A stretch of 64,000 bases of DNA from Arachis hypogaea (lineage: Eukaryota > Streptophyta > Magnoliopsida > Fabales > Fabaceae): contig NC_092050.1 of NCBI RefSeq assembly GCF_003086295.3, forward strand, positions 151,906,699 to 151,970,698, written 5' to 3'. Below are positions 46,607 through 59,280 of the stretch, one piece after another; positions within the stretch are counted from its first letter, which is position 1, and each line of letters starts with the position of its first letter. The notes under the pieces are model-generated. The model saw nothing but the letters and a program-made list of their open reading frames with translations. It searched no databases and was not told the DNA's origin. The translations under genes and the position numbers were made by a program.

Positions 46607-47117
46607 TGTTGTGATAAAGATATAGATGACCACGGGAATGGATTCTCTCAATTTTTTTTAACAATTGAGGGAGTAGAGTGTGATCTCACACCATTAATTT
46701 TATAAGTAGGACTAAGAATAAATATGAAAGAGAAAGAAATGAAAGGTTAGAGATCACACTTTACACTCTCAATTTTTTTTAACAATTGAGAGGATCCATT
46801 CCCGATGGCCACGTATGATTTGAGTGGCTAACTTTCTAACATTGAAGAAATCACTTTTCAAGGCAAATTCAAATAAATGAAGTTTGAAAATAAATGCTTG
46901 TTATATGTAGTAGAGAAACCATGCTCGAAACAATACACAAACAATAAAACAATTCTCTCTCTTTCTTTATGTTACAATTATTTTGAATATTCTTTTTTCT
47001 CACTCTTTATAATATTACTAAATATATTAATCATCTCTATTATATTAAAATAGTAATTATAGTAAATATTATTATCTAATTATATTTTATTATATCTTAT
47101 TTATTTATTTTACAACA
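46607..47117 (+). repeat. 3' LTR of the second copia element
   Basis: Same ends as the 5' LTR. Its 511 bases include the MITE (170) and one 9-base target duplication; without them about 332 bases remain. It is AT-richer, with small deletions, towards its 3' end. Confidence 0.9.
46634..46803. mobile_element. 170-base Mutator-type MITE in the copia 3' LTR
   Basis: Inverted ends GGGAATGGATTCTCTCAA / TTGAGAGGATCCATTCCC. Flanking 9-base duplications differ at one base (gatgaccac 46625-46633, gatggccac 46804-46812), and the intact site is seen in the 5' LTR. The subterminal gtgtgatctcacac... / ...agatcacacttt regions match a second copy at 57430-57600. Nine-base target duplications are typical of Mutator-like elements. 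Confidence 0.92.
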
Positions 47118-47429
47118 TTGTAGTCATTTTTTTGAGTAATTATACTAACATTTCATATATTCAAGAGACAAAATAGTTAATTAATAAATAATAATTTTAT
47201 ACATTCAGGTAATATTTGCATCACCTTACAGAGAAATGCGAAAAAACCCGTGCGGTTAGGTGTCCGAAACATTTTTCTTGTGATAAAACATAACAATAAA
47301 AGAATTATACTACCTTACCGATACAATTTAGATTTAAGTTAATATATATTCTTAGACTATATAATAAATTTATTAATTAAAAAATATTTTATAAAAATAT
47401 AAAATTTAAATTTTTAATATATTTATTAA

Positions 47430-50400
47430 AATAAATTATTTAAAATTTTTATTATTAATAATCTTAATTTATATTTTTAAGATACATGTTAATTAAATTT
47501 TAAAATTTATTATTTTTTATTAATACTCAATTAATATTTTAAATTTTAATAATATAAAAATAATATATTAACTTAAACATCCACTAGTATTAGTCACACA
47601 AAAAAATTCACTAATATTAATAAAAAAACGGTCATTTTTGGCAATGAAATAAATAAAACGTTATACTACAATATTTATTTGATGCTTATCAACAAAATAG
47701 CATTTAATTGATAACGTGATGGTATATTTTAGCGAAAAGAAATGGGAGTGAAGCATGGCTGACGCTATTCCAAATTCCAAGTTTTTAAGGTGTGTTTGTA
47801 AAACACGATAAAGAGGATAAAAGTGCGTTTAAGTATTTTGAAGAAGATAAAAATACGTTTAAATTTTTATATTTGGCAATTTTTTTTTTTTCTGAACGTC
47901 AACATTTCCAAAAGTTCGTTCACTACAAATAAAAAAATTATAATTTCTGCATTTACTCAACATACGTTTAGGTTTATTGCTAGTTATTATTAGTTTTTCA
48001 TAATTTTTTCTAAATAAATATTGACAATATTAAAATAATTATTCTAATTTTTGTGCACTATTTACTATTTTCATTTTTTATAATATGTATTATTGTTCTT
48101 ATTAGAATGACAAATTAAATAAAAAATTAATTATAAATAATAATAAAAATATAACTTGTAAAAAATTAGAATCTAAAATAATAATAAAAATAAAATTATT
48201 AAGAGTACTTAAAAAAGTACTAAAATATGTTATTTTATATATTATTTTTAATTTAATAAATAAATATTAATTTTTACTATAAAAAATATTTAAAAAGTTA
48301 TCAATTTTTATATGTTAATTTTAATTTTATAAATAAATATTAATTTTTATTATAATAATAAAAAATTATAATATATTAAAATGAGTACTATAAAAAAATA
48401 CTATATAAAAAATACTAAAAAATATAAAAAAATTAAATATACTTAAAAAAAATAATATTATAATTTAATATTATATTATTTTAGTAATTAATTAATTATT
48501 TTTTAGAAGTGATTTTAATTAATATTTTTTAAATAATATTTATTTTATCAAAACAATTTTAGTAAAAATTGTCAAACATAAATCATGTTGGTACAAATTC
48601 ACTTATATCCAAAATCAATTCTAAAATTTTTATTATTAATAATTTTAATTTATATTTTTTAAGATACATGTTAATTAAATTTTAAATTTTATTATTTTTT
48701 ATTAATACTCAATTAATATTTTAAATTTTAATAATATAACTTAAACATTCCCTCATGTTAGTTACAAAAAAAATTCGCTAATATTAATAAAAAAAACGGT
48801 TCTTATCATTTCTCGCAATGAAATGAATGAAACTTATACTACAACATTTACTTTATGTTTATCAACAAAATAGCATTTAATTGATAACGGTGATGGTATA
48901 TTTTAGCCAAAAAAAAAAAAATGAGTGAAGCATGGCTCACACTATTCCAAATCCCAAGTTTTTAGGGTGTGTTTGTGAAATACGTTGAAGAGGATAAAAG
49001 TGTGTTTAAGTGTTTTGAACACTATTTTTTAATATTTGGTAACTTTTCTTTTCTAAACGCAAACATTCCCAAAAGTTCGTTCACTAAAAGTAAGAAATTA
49101 TAATGTCTGCATTTACTCAACGTACCTTTAGGTTTATTGCTAGTTATTATTAATTTTTTCACAATTTTTTCTAAATAAATATTGACAATATTAAAATAAT
49201 TATTCTAATTTTGTGCACTATTTACTATTTTTATTTTTTATAATATGTATTATTGTTCTTATTAGAAATGATAAATTAAATAAAAAATTAATTATAAATA
49301 ATAATAAAAATATAACTTGTAAAAAATTAGAATCTAAAATAATAATAAAAATAAAATTATTAAGAGTACTAAAAAAAAGTACTAAAATATGTTATTTTAT
49401 ATATTATTTTTAATTTAATAAATAAATATTAATTTTTACTATAAAAAATATTTAAAAAGATATCAATTTTTATATGTTATTTTTAATTTCATAAATAAAT
49501 ATTAATTTTTATTATAATAATAGAAAATTATAATATATTAAAATAGAGTACAACAAAAAAATACTATATAAAAAATATTAAAAAATATAAAAAAATTAAA
49601 TATACTTAAAAAAAAATATTATAATTTAATATTATATTTTTAGTAATTAATTAATTATTTATCTAGAAGTGATTTTAATTAATAATTTTTAAACTATATT
49701 TATTTTATCAAAATAATTTTAGTAAAAATTGTCAAATATAAATTATGTTGACACAAACTCACTTATACCTAAAATCAATTTTAAAACTTTTATTATTAAT
49801 AATTTTAATTTATATTTTTAAAATACATGTTAATTAAATTTTAAATTTTATTATTTTTTATTAATACTCAATTAATATTTTAAATTTTAATAATATAAAA
49901 ATAATATATTAACTTAAACATTCGCTCATGTTAGTCACAAAAAAAAATTGCTAATATTAATAAAAAAACGGTTCTTATCATTTCTTGCAATGAAATAAAT
50001 GAAACATTATACTACAACATTTACTTGATGCTTATCAACAAAATAGCATTTAATTAATAACGGTGATGCTGTATTTTAGCGAAAAAAATGTGAGTGAAGC
50101 ATGGCTCACGCTATTCCAAATCCCAAGTTTTAAGGTGTTTTTGTGAAACACGTTGGAGAGGATAAAAGTGTGTTTAAGTGCTTTGAACACTATTTTTTTA
50201 TGTTTGGCAACTTTTCTTTTTTAAACGCCAACATTCCAAAAATTCGTTCACTAAAAATAAGAAATTATAATTTCTGCATTTACTCAACGTACGTTTAGGT
50301 TTATTGCTAGTTATTATTAGTTTTTTAATAATTTTTTCTAAATAAATACTGACAATATTAAAATAATTATTCTACATTATTTACTATTTTCATTTTTTAT

Positions 50401-52470
50401 AATATGTATTATTATTCTTATTAGAAATAATAAATTAAATAAAAAATTAATTATAAATAATAATAAAAATATAACTTGTAAAAATTAAAATCTAAAATAA
50501 TAATAAAAATAAAATTATTAAAAATACTTAAAAAGTACTAAAATATGTTATTTTATATATTATTTTTAAATTAATAAATAAATATTAATTTTTACTATAA
50601 AAAATATTTAAAAAAATTATCAATTTTTATATGTTATTTTTAATTTTATAAATAAATATTAATATTTATTATAATAATAAAAAATTATAATATATTAAAA
50701 TAGAGTATTATAAAAAAAATACTATATAAAAAATACTAAAAAATATAAAAAATTAAATATGCTAAAAAAAATTATAATTTAATATTATATTATTTTAGTA
50801 ATTAATTATTTATTTATTTAGAAGTGATTTTAATTAATATTTTTTAAATAATATTTATTTTATCAAAACAATTTTAGTAAAAATTGTCAAACATAAATCA
50901 TTTTGGCACAAATTCACTTATACCCAAAATCAAATCTAAAATTTTTATTATTAATAATTTTAATTTATATTTTTAAAATACATGTTAATTAAATTTTAAA
51001 ATTTATTATTTTTTATTAATACTCAATTAATACTTTAAATTTTAATAATATAAAAATAATATATTAACTTAAACATTCGCTCATGTTAGTCACAAAAAAA
51101 AATCGCTAATATTAATAAAAAAAAACCGTTCTCATCATTTCTCGCAATGAAATAAATGAAACGTTATACTACAACATTTATTTGATGCTTATCAACAAAA
51201 TAGCATTTAATTGACAACGGTGATGGTGTATTTTAGCGCAAAAAAAAAATGTGAATGAAGCATAACTCACGCTATTCCAAATTCCAAGTTTTTAGGGTGT
51301 GTTTGTGAAACATGTTGGAAAGGATTAAAAGTTTGTTTAAGTGTTTTGAATACTATTTTTTTATATTTGGCAATTTTTCTTCTCTGAACGCCAACGTTCC
51401 CAAAAGTTCGTTAACTAAAAGTAAGAAATTATAATTTCTGCATTTACTCAACGTACGTTTAGGTTTATTGCTAGTTATTATTAGTTTTTTCATAATTTTT
51501 TTAAATAAATACTGACAATATTAAAATAATTATTCTAATTTTTGTGCACTATTTACTATTTTCATTTTTTATAATATATATTATTGTTCTTATTAGAAAT
51601 GATAAATTAAATAAAAAATTAATTATAAATAATAATAAAATATAACTTGTAAAAAATTAGAATCTAAAATAATAATAAAAATAAAATTATTAAGAGTACT
51701 TAAAAAAAGTATTAAAATATGTTATTTTATATATTATTTTTAATTTAATAAATAAATATTAATTTTTACTATAAAAAATATTTAAAAAGATATCAATTTT
51801 TATATGTTATTTTTAATTTCATAAATAAATATTAATTTTTATTATAATAATAAAAAATAATAATATATTAAAATAGAGTACAATAAAAAAATATTATATA
51901 AAAAATATTAAAAAATATAAAAAAATTAAATATACTTAAAAAAATAATATTATAATTTAATATTATATTTTTAGTAATTAATTAATTATTTATCTAGAAG
52001 TGATTTTAATTAATATTTTTTAAACTATATTTATTTTATCAAAATAATTTTAGTAAAAATTGTCAAATATAAATTATGTTGGCACAAACTCACTTATATC
52101 CAAAATCAATTCTAAAATTTTTATTATTAATAATTTTAATTTATATTTTTAAAATACATGTTAGTTAAATTTTAAGATTTATTATTTTTTATTAATACTC
52201 AATTAATACTTTAAATTTTAATAATATAAAAATAATATATTAACTTAAACATTCGCTAATATTAGTAAAAAAAAATTCGCTAATATTAATAGAAAAACGA
52301 TTCTTATCATTTCTCGCAGTGAAATAAATGAAACGTTATACTACAACATTTACTTGATGCTTATCAACAAAATAGCATTTAATTTATAACGGTGATAATG
52401 TATTTAGCGCAGAAAAAGTGTGAGTGAAGCATGGCTCACGCTATTTCAAATCCCAAGTTTCTACTTTCTA
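47430..52470 (+). repeat. Tandem array of ~1.17 kb units upstream of kinase copy C
   Basis: The anchor (a/g)tgaagcat recurs at 47748, 48925, 50094, 51255 and 52424, giving units of 1177, 1169, 1161 and 1169 bases, with a partial unit to the left (from about 47430). Each unit contains the kinase upstream motif (tagcatttaattgataacggtg ... ggctcacgctattcc) followed by about 1 kb with landmarks ttcgttcact, gtttaggtttattgctagtt and tatatgttat. Units are very alike along their length. The whole unit is AT-rich with no conserved open frame. In copies A and B the motif occurs once. Confidence 0.9.
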
Positions 52471-53830
52471 GTCTCTACCCATAAGAAAACAAGTTGAAAA
52501 AAAAAAGAGAGAGATTTATTAAAAAAAATAAACAATTTTTTTTTGGTGACAAAAAAAAAATAAAAATAAACAATTGATACAATTAATTAGTTAATTATTA
52601 AAGGAATTAAAAAAAAGCAATTAATAAATAAAAACTTTATTATCATTGAATTTTAGTACAAATATTTATTCAAATACCAAAAAATATATTTTTTTTTAAA
52701 AACTGGATTTAGCTAGAATCTATTGTCTTAACAAAATATTCAATATAGTGAATGATTGCATTAATTGACTAATATAAAATAAAGTTATCAGATGATAAAT
52801 ACACAAAATTTTATTTCGTAATTTTTAATATAAAAATATAAATCAACATATATTTATTAAATGCTTAATTTTTTTTAATTTTATTAAATTTTTATAATAA
52901 GTAAAAATTTAGTTTTTTTTTTTGGTGACTAAGTAAAAATTTAGTTAAATCTTCATTAACTAGTCTTTGTTAAAAGAATATGAAGTCTTTTAAAATATTA
53001 TTTTTATGTTTGAAACATGATAATTTTGTAACATATTCTAGAAGTAAATGTTCTAAAATTAGTGTATTTTCTAAAAAATAATAGCTATTAAATATTTTTA
53101 GAAAACTCTATCTCATAAAAAATTTAATTATAAAATTTTAAATTATAAAAATTTAATTAAAATTTTAATGAAATTATCAAAATAAATTAAATACTTAAAT
53201 TTTTAAAACACAGGAAGAAAAATATTGTTAAAAAGCTGTTGACATTAAAGATGTGATTGAAATACTATGTTTCAGGACAAAAAAAAGTTTATATATTTTG
53301 TATCCAAAATAGAGACAATATACCTTTCTTTTATTTAATATTTTTTTTCTTATTTCATACTCTTATCAAACAAGAACAACTATAGTATTTTTATTTTTGT
53401 TCATACAAAATAACCATACATCTATTATTTCAGTATTATATATAATCACTCTTATTTTTTATAGGTCATTCCACACAATTATTTTTTATTGTATATTTGT
53501 ATAAATTTATAAAAAAATAATATTATCAAAATAAAAATATAAACATTTTTTATATATATTAACATGTCTAATCAGGACATTCTTTTATAAATATTTGTAA
53601 AATAAATAAAAAAAATAAAAAATGAATTTTTTAATTAAAATTTATATATAATTATTTTTATATAAAATTAATAATTAAAAATTATTAAATCTAAATTTAA
53701 TTAAACATAATTTTTACTTATTAACTTCAAGTAGAGACAACTGCATGTAAATCTCTACCTTTCCATTTCTTATTTCTATTTTCTTTGTTTTTTTATTTGG
53801 TCCACGCCTGGGTGTTATTTTTCCTTTCAT
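52471..53830 (+). promoter_or_regulatory. Proximal upstream region of kinase copy C
   Basis: Aligns with 33400-34450 of copy B through shared blocks such as ttcatacaaaataaccatac and gaacaactatagtatttt, with small insertions (for example, extra poly(A/T) tracts at 52500-52570). No core promoter element can be assigned securely. The CT-rich leader begins at about 53830. Confidence 0.5.
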
Positions 53831-54850
53831 TCACACCACTTCTTCTTCTTCTTCCTCTCAGCAATCTCTTTTTCTTTCTCAGTTCCAATTCCAATTCTCT
53901 TCGATCTCTTCAATCTTCGATTTGATCAATCAGAACTCCAAAAACACACTTTCCCCTCCCCTCCTGAGTTGAGGTAAACCTTACAAGTTAACATCTCTTA
54001 CTTCGCCTCTTCAATTAGGACTTTCATGGATTTTAGGGTTTTCACACTTTTTATTCTTTGTTCCCTTCTTCATTTTATGCTTTGTGATTTCACTCACTAG
54101 CTTGTTAATCGAGGAGAATTTAGCTCAATTTAATTTATTTCCTTTTTTACATTTTATTAATTTTTAGTTCCGTACATCGTTTGACTAACGAGGTGTTTTA
54201 CCTTTCGCATGTTTCTCAGTCATATTTGGTAGCTTTTGATACAAGGATTAGGGATTATGCTGCTGGTAAGTTTTGTGGTATGGTCTCAACCAATTGCTAT
54301 TGATGTTTGATGTTGTTGTTGTTGTCAATTTTGGTTCCAATGGAGTCTTCTTGTGCATTGACTTGTAAAACGGAATGCTATTAGACTTAGTCTCTGAGGG
54401 TTTTTTCTTTTTATATACGCATTTGATTTGTGATTTTGATTCTGAACAAAAATGTTGCTGTTGAGTAGGGTTTTTCTTCATACCCATTTGTTTTGATTTG
54501 GGAAGTTGAAAGCAATCTCTTAATTTTAGATGCAGTATATGGTTTAGTATATGTTTGTTGATGATTACTTTTTCAAAGGAAAAAAAAAAGATGTTAGATT
54601 ATTATATTGTTAAAGGATTTTTTGCATTGATTATTTGTGAATGGTAAATGAAATGTATACCATACATGGAGTTACCTTTGTTGAAGTTGTTTTTTTGTAA
54701 ATAATGTTCATAAATAGAAATGCTGAACATTTTCAAAGTTTAGTTGGGCTTTAGTTTTTTCCTTTTTGTTTTCCCAGGTTTTTTAAAGTTTCCAATTTCT
54801 GATGCTGAAGGAATAAGACATAAAGTTTTTTCCTTTACAAGACTGAAAAG

Positions 54851-56240
54851 ATGTTGGAAGGTGGTGCTAAATTCCCTGGATTAATAGATCTCAACAAGCA
54901 TACAACTGATAACTATTATGATTTCTCTCAAGGCTTTTACCATAAGCTTGGGGAGGGTACTAATATGTCGATTGACAGCATGCAAACAAGTAATGGTGGG
55001 GGATCTGTTGCGATGTCCATAGATAATAGTAGTGTTGGGTCTAATGATTCCCATACTCGCATATTGAACCACCAAGGGTTGCGGAGACGTGCAAATGATA
55101 ACTACTCTGTTCAAAACAGTGTAAATCGTCGAGGAAGAGTCACACATGCATTGAGTGATGATGCTTTGGCTCAAGCTCTAATGGATAGCAGTTCCCCAAC
55201 TGAGGGGCTTGAAAATTTTGATGAGTGGACAATTGATTTGAGGAAGCTTAATATGGGTGAGGCCTTTGCTCAAGGAGCTTTTGGAAAACTCTATAGGGGA
55301 ACTTATAATGGTGAAGATGTAGCTATCAAAATCTTGGAGAGGCCTGAAAATGAGTTGTCAAAGGCTCAGTTGATGGAACAACAATTTCAGCAGGAAGTTA
55401 TGATGCTGGCTACGCTAAAGCATCCTAATATAGTTCGTTTCATTGGCGCATGCAGAAAACCGATGGTATGGTGCATTGTAACGGAATATGCCAAAGGGGG
55501 TTCTGTTAGACAGTCTTTAATGAAGCGTCAGAACCGATCAGTTCCCCTAAAATTGGCTGTCAAACAGGCTTTGGATGTTGCTAGAGGCATGGCATATGTT
55601 CATGGACTTGGGTTGATCCACAGGGATTTGAAGTCTGATAATCTTTTGATTTTTGGGGACAAATCAATTAAAATTGCTGACTTTGGTGTTGCTCGCATTG
55701 AGGTGCAAACTGAAGGAATGACACCTGAGACTGGAACATACCGTTGGATGGCTCCGTAAGAATTGTTTTTTCTTTTATTTTTTGATACTATTTTAATGTG
55801 CATTCTGGTTGTGATCCTGAAGATACAGATATATGTTGCTGCCTCCTTAAAACGAGTTTACTATGTGTTCTGATCCTATATGTTTTCCAATATATGGCAG
55901 GGAGATGATCCAGCATAGGCCTTACACACAAAAGGTGGATGTGTATAGCTTTGGGATTGTTCTTTGGGAGCTTATCACCGGAATGCTTCCATTTCAGAAC
56001 ATGACAGCAGTGCAGGCTGCATTTGCAGTTGTGAACAAAAATGTTCGCCCGATCATACCCAACGATTGTTTACCTGTTCTCCGTGACATTATGACAAGAT
56101 GCTGGGATCCCAACCCTGATGTCCGCCCGCCATTTGCCGAAATTGTAGGAATGCTCGAGAATGCAGAGACTGAGATCATGACAACTGTTCGGAAAGCCCG
56201 ATTTAGGTGTTGCATGACACAACCAATGACTGCTGACTGA
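54851..56240 (+). CDS. Raf-like MAPKKK-type serine/threonine(/tyrosine) kinase, copy C
   Basis: Coding exons 54851-55755 and 55901-56240 encode 414 residues, all collinear with copy B: AQGAFG loop, Lys160, [11 protein letters not shown] and APE are intact. Residues S114, E168, K313 and D364 replace N, D, R and E of copy B, all conservative and outside the catalytic motifs. Leader exon 1 ends at 53973 (donor gtaaacc) and small leader exon 2 is 54220-54265. The last leader acceptor differs from copy B because ~60 extra bases precede the coding exon (a ttttcccag at about 54770-54778 is the likely acceptor), so the upstream frame starting in exon 2 would read differently (about 5 codons). Homology with B extends to about 56645, covering the 3' untranslated region. 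Confidence 0.95.
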
Positions 56241-56645
56241 TCCTGATGAAAAGAAAAAGGAAAAAAAACCGAATGAACGACATAAGACTGATGATGTTTT
56301 GGAGGGAACATGAGACTGAAGTAGTAAAGGATTGACTATATTATAGATTTGTGTATCATGTGTGTTTAATTTCTTTCTTCAGAAGGAGAAAAATTGAAAA
56401 TCTTAACTGGAACCTTTTGTTTTATTGGCTTTCTATTTATTTTCTGTTTTGAATTAGTAAGAGGAGATTTGTGTATGTAATACATGCATGCACTACAGTT
56501 ATGTATAGCTTTGAAAGCAAAAATGGTTGAAAATCTTTGTGCTCTGCTCGTGTATGTACAATTAGGATTGATATTTTCTTAAAAACCTGTGGGAAGTGAT
56601 CCTCGGAATATTCATACAATTGTTTTCTTGGACATAATTTATTTT

Positions 56646-57420
56646 GAGCGATGCTGAAACTGACTCTTATCTGATTGTTCTTAAGCAGTGATATCCACAC
56701 ATAATTTCTTCATAGATTGTTGATCCACCAACTGTTTCTGCAAAAGAAGCATCCTTTAGAGAAAACTCATGCTAAATGCTTGTATAATAACCAAGTTCAT
56801 ATAATCACTGTGATGTATTCTGTTGGCACAATTATTGGATTATAACAATTTTATGGATGGTGTTCTATATTTGCAATCCATGTTGCAAGTATTCGTCATA
56901 CGACTTAGGACGTTAAAACTCCAATAATGCATTGTCAATACTCAATAATGTTACTAGCACATTAAGCTTACTTTTGAGATCAGTTCACACATCCAATGAT
57001 CTACTAAGTTGTCAAAGAAATTAGCAAAATTCAAACTTAGAACAGTCTGACCTAGTATCTATGGCACTAGATTGGAGTATGATACAGTTTGATGTGTCAA
57101 TCACTGTTGAGGTTGGACTATTATCGAACATTAATTTTGATATCATGTTTAAAAGGAACGTTATTCAATTAAAAATTTCAAGTTATTCGATCAAATGACT
57201 GTATACAAATGTAGAGATGTTACATTTAACATTCTCATTTACAAGGCATTTTTTATTCTCATGTGAGAGTTACGTTTGCAAGATTCCCATTCGACGGAAA
57301 TTATAAATTATTTAGTCATTTGTTGTTAAAAATTTAAAAAATAAAGTAATAATTAGATACTCGAAGATTTCAACCTCGGATTAGTCTGTCTCTACAGAAA
57401 AAAAAAGTCCAAATTTGATC
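56646..57420. other. Intergenic stretch downstream of kinase copy C; no gene recognised
   Basis: Unique sequence after the end of the duplicated unit. No exon-like segment or known repeat was identified. Confidence 0.45.
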
Positions 57421-57429
57421 CTCCAAGAT

Positions 57430-57600
57430 GGATTTGGATCCTCTAAATTTTGAATTTTATTTTAGAGAATAAAGTGTGATCTCTCATCATTTATTTCATA
57501 CATGGAACTAAGAAAAAATATAAGAGAGAAACTATTCAAGGGTGAGAGATCACACTTTATCCTCTAAATTGAAAATTTAAAATTTAGAGGATCCAAATTC
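57430..57600. mobile_element. 171-base Mutator-type MITE, second copy of the 46634 family
   Basis: Inverted ends GGATTTGGATCCTCTAAA / TTTAGAGGATCCAAATTC, flanked by a perfect 9-base target duplication, ctccaagat (57421-57429, 57601-57609). The interior shares taaagtgtgatctct / gagatcacacttta with the copy at 46634-46803 and has the same length. Confidence 0.93.
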
Positions 57601-57924
57601 CTCCAAGATAAACACATTATGTTCTTCTATCAATTTATCACATAAAGCTTAATGATAGTACTTATATGCACTGTTAATTAATGTGACATTTATTTATGAA
57701 AAATCGTCACATAGATAACAATTTTTGGAATAAAACTTCATTTGTTTTGGTAGAATTCGTGGTAAATAAAGAACAGTTGATAAAGGTTATATGAAAACTC
57801 AATCGATAATGAATGTTTTATTGTTTAAAATTACATTATTTTTATGCTCATATGGCAACAACGAAACATGAATCACTTTAATAATGTAACTCCATTTCGT
57901 TTCACACTATTTATTGATAGAAGG

Positions 57925-58374
57925 CTATGAAGTATAGACACCTCGTTGAGTTGTCGTGTCCGCGTGTCGGATACATTTCGGACACGACACTCACCGACAC
58001 TCGTCCGACACGCGTGTCTGCTGTGTACAACCAAGTCTTAATAAAAAAGGAAAAAATTCTTCTCCGAATACGTCTGGACACACCTAAATACCATCACGTG
58101 TCAGCATGTCCAGTCTTATTAATATATATTCTTAAAATAAATTTAGATATAGTATATATTATTATTTATTAAAATAAAAAATATTTTAAATACTTGATAT
58201 AATTAAAATAAGACATTAAAAATAATTAAAAAATTTAATTTATATTTTAATATCAATAAAATATCAAAATATCATTACGATTTATCTAAAAAATATTTTA
58301 TATTTTATATGTGTGTGTCTCCTGGTCATGGAAAATTTTAAAATTCGTGTGTCGGCGTAGTCCGTGCATCATAA
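57925..58374. mobile_element. MITE family I, copy 2
   Basis: Homologous along its length to 2626-3062 (reversed): CTATGAAGTATAGACACC, then gacacgacac, cgcgtgtctgctgt, an AT-rich core with atcaataaaatatcaaaata, and aaaattcgtgtgtcgg near the right end. The right end (tgcatcata) is inverted relative to the left. No coding capacity. Confidence 0.75.
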
Positions 58375-59280
58375 ATAGAACGATATACATATCCATCATT
58401 TACTATCGTAGAAGAACTAATTGATATTTCTTTTTTCTTTCAAAGATTAATTAATCCGAGGTCGAAATCCTTGATAATGTAATTGTCACTTAATTCAAAT
58501 TTAAATGATAGGTATTAGGGACATTGTGATTGACCGAAGAAAATCAATTTTTAATAAAATTATTAGGGACATTTCAGACAGCTAACATAATATTCTTGGG
58601 AATATAACTATTAACAAACAGAAACATTAATTCCCAGAAGTAGTATTTCTATGAATATAAGCAAACACAGGATTCTAATTTTTCCTAGAAATGTGGTTTC
58701 CAGGAATACCATTTTCCGGAATTTGGTTCTTGAAAGACAAAAATAAATTAAAGTAAAAAAAAAATTCATAAGCCAACGCTCCGTTAGTACAAGACGTACC
58801 CGTAGTTCATCCAATTAAAACAATTGCAAAGTTTAATCAATTTCGATTGTTAAAGGAAAAATTAAAAAAAATAGTTCAAGGAACTATACAAAGGAAGCGA
58901 ATCTCAATATCAAATCAACATTTGGTCCTATTTATTAGCAAAATATTGGGTGGTATATCTCTGTCCATATTGCTTTTCAGCAGGAACTAGAAATTTAATG
59001 ACTCTTGGAAAATGTTGTCAACTCTGACCATATATATTTCAAGGTAAAAAACAATAGCCCAATTGGCCAACATGGTAAAATCATTGAAAAATTTTCACAT
59101 ACTTAGAAAAGCATGTGATAATGTAATTATTTGCAAATGAAGAACATGACCAGTTCAATGTATACAACTGCACACATGAAGAATGAACGGTTAGGGTGCA
59201 AAACTGAAGAATGTTTCAGGTGACAAAACCAAACCGCATTAAGATAAAGGTCTCTGATGGTGCAGGTACAAAATTCTCGA
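58375..59280. other. Intergenic stretch with the 3' end of the CemA-like gene
   Basis: No open frame with a recognisable domain. The segment nearest 59281 should hold the 3' untranslated region of the CemA-like gene (minus strand), but no clear polyadenylation signal can be singled out. Confidence 0.4.

Larger units (their letters stand above)
41331..47117 (+). mobile_element. Second Ty1/copia retrotransposon, defective, with a MITE in its 3' LTR
   Basis: Flanked by a perfect 5-base target duplication, ttgta (41326-41330, 47118-47122). LTRs start TGTTGTGATAAAG and end TTTACAACA. Directly after the 5' LTR comes cgttatcagcacga, a primer-binding region typical of one plant copia lineage. The LTRs are more diverged than those of the 18-23 kb element, so this insertion is older. 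Polyprotein fragments follow the copia order, broken by many stops. A 170-base MITE has inserted into the 3' LTR. Confidence 0.93.

Noticed and set aside
49213..49413. A 66-codon Lys/Ile-rich frame in the tandem array
   Set aside because: It is not open in the sister units of the array and has AT-driven composition only.
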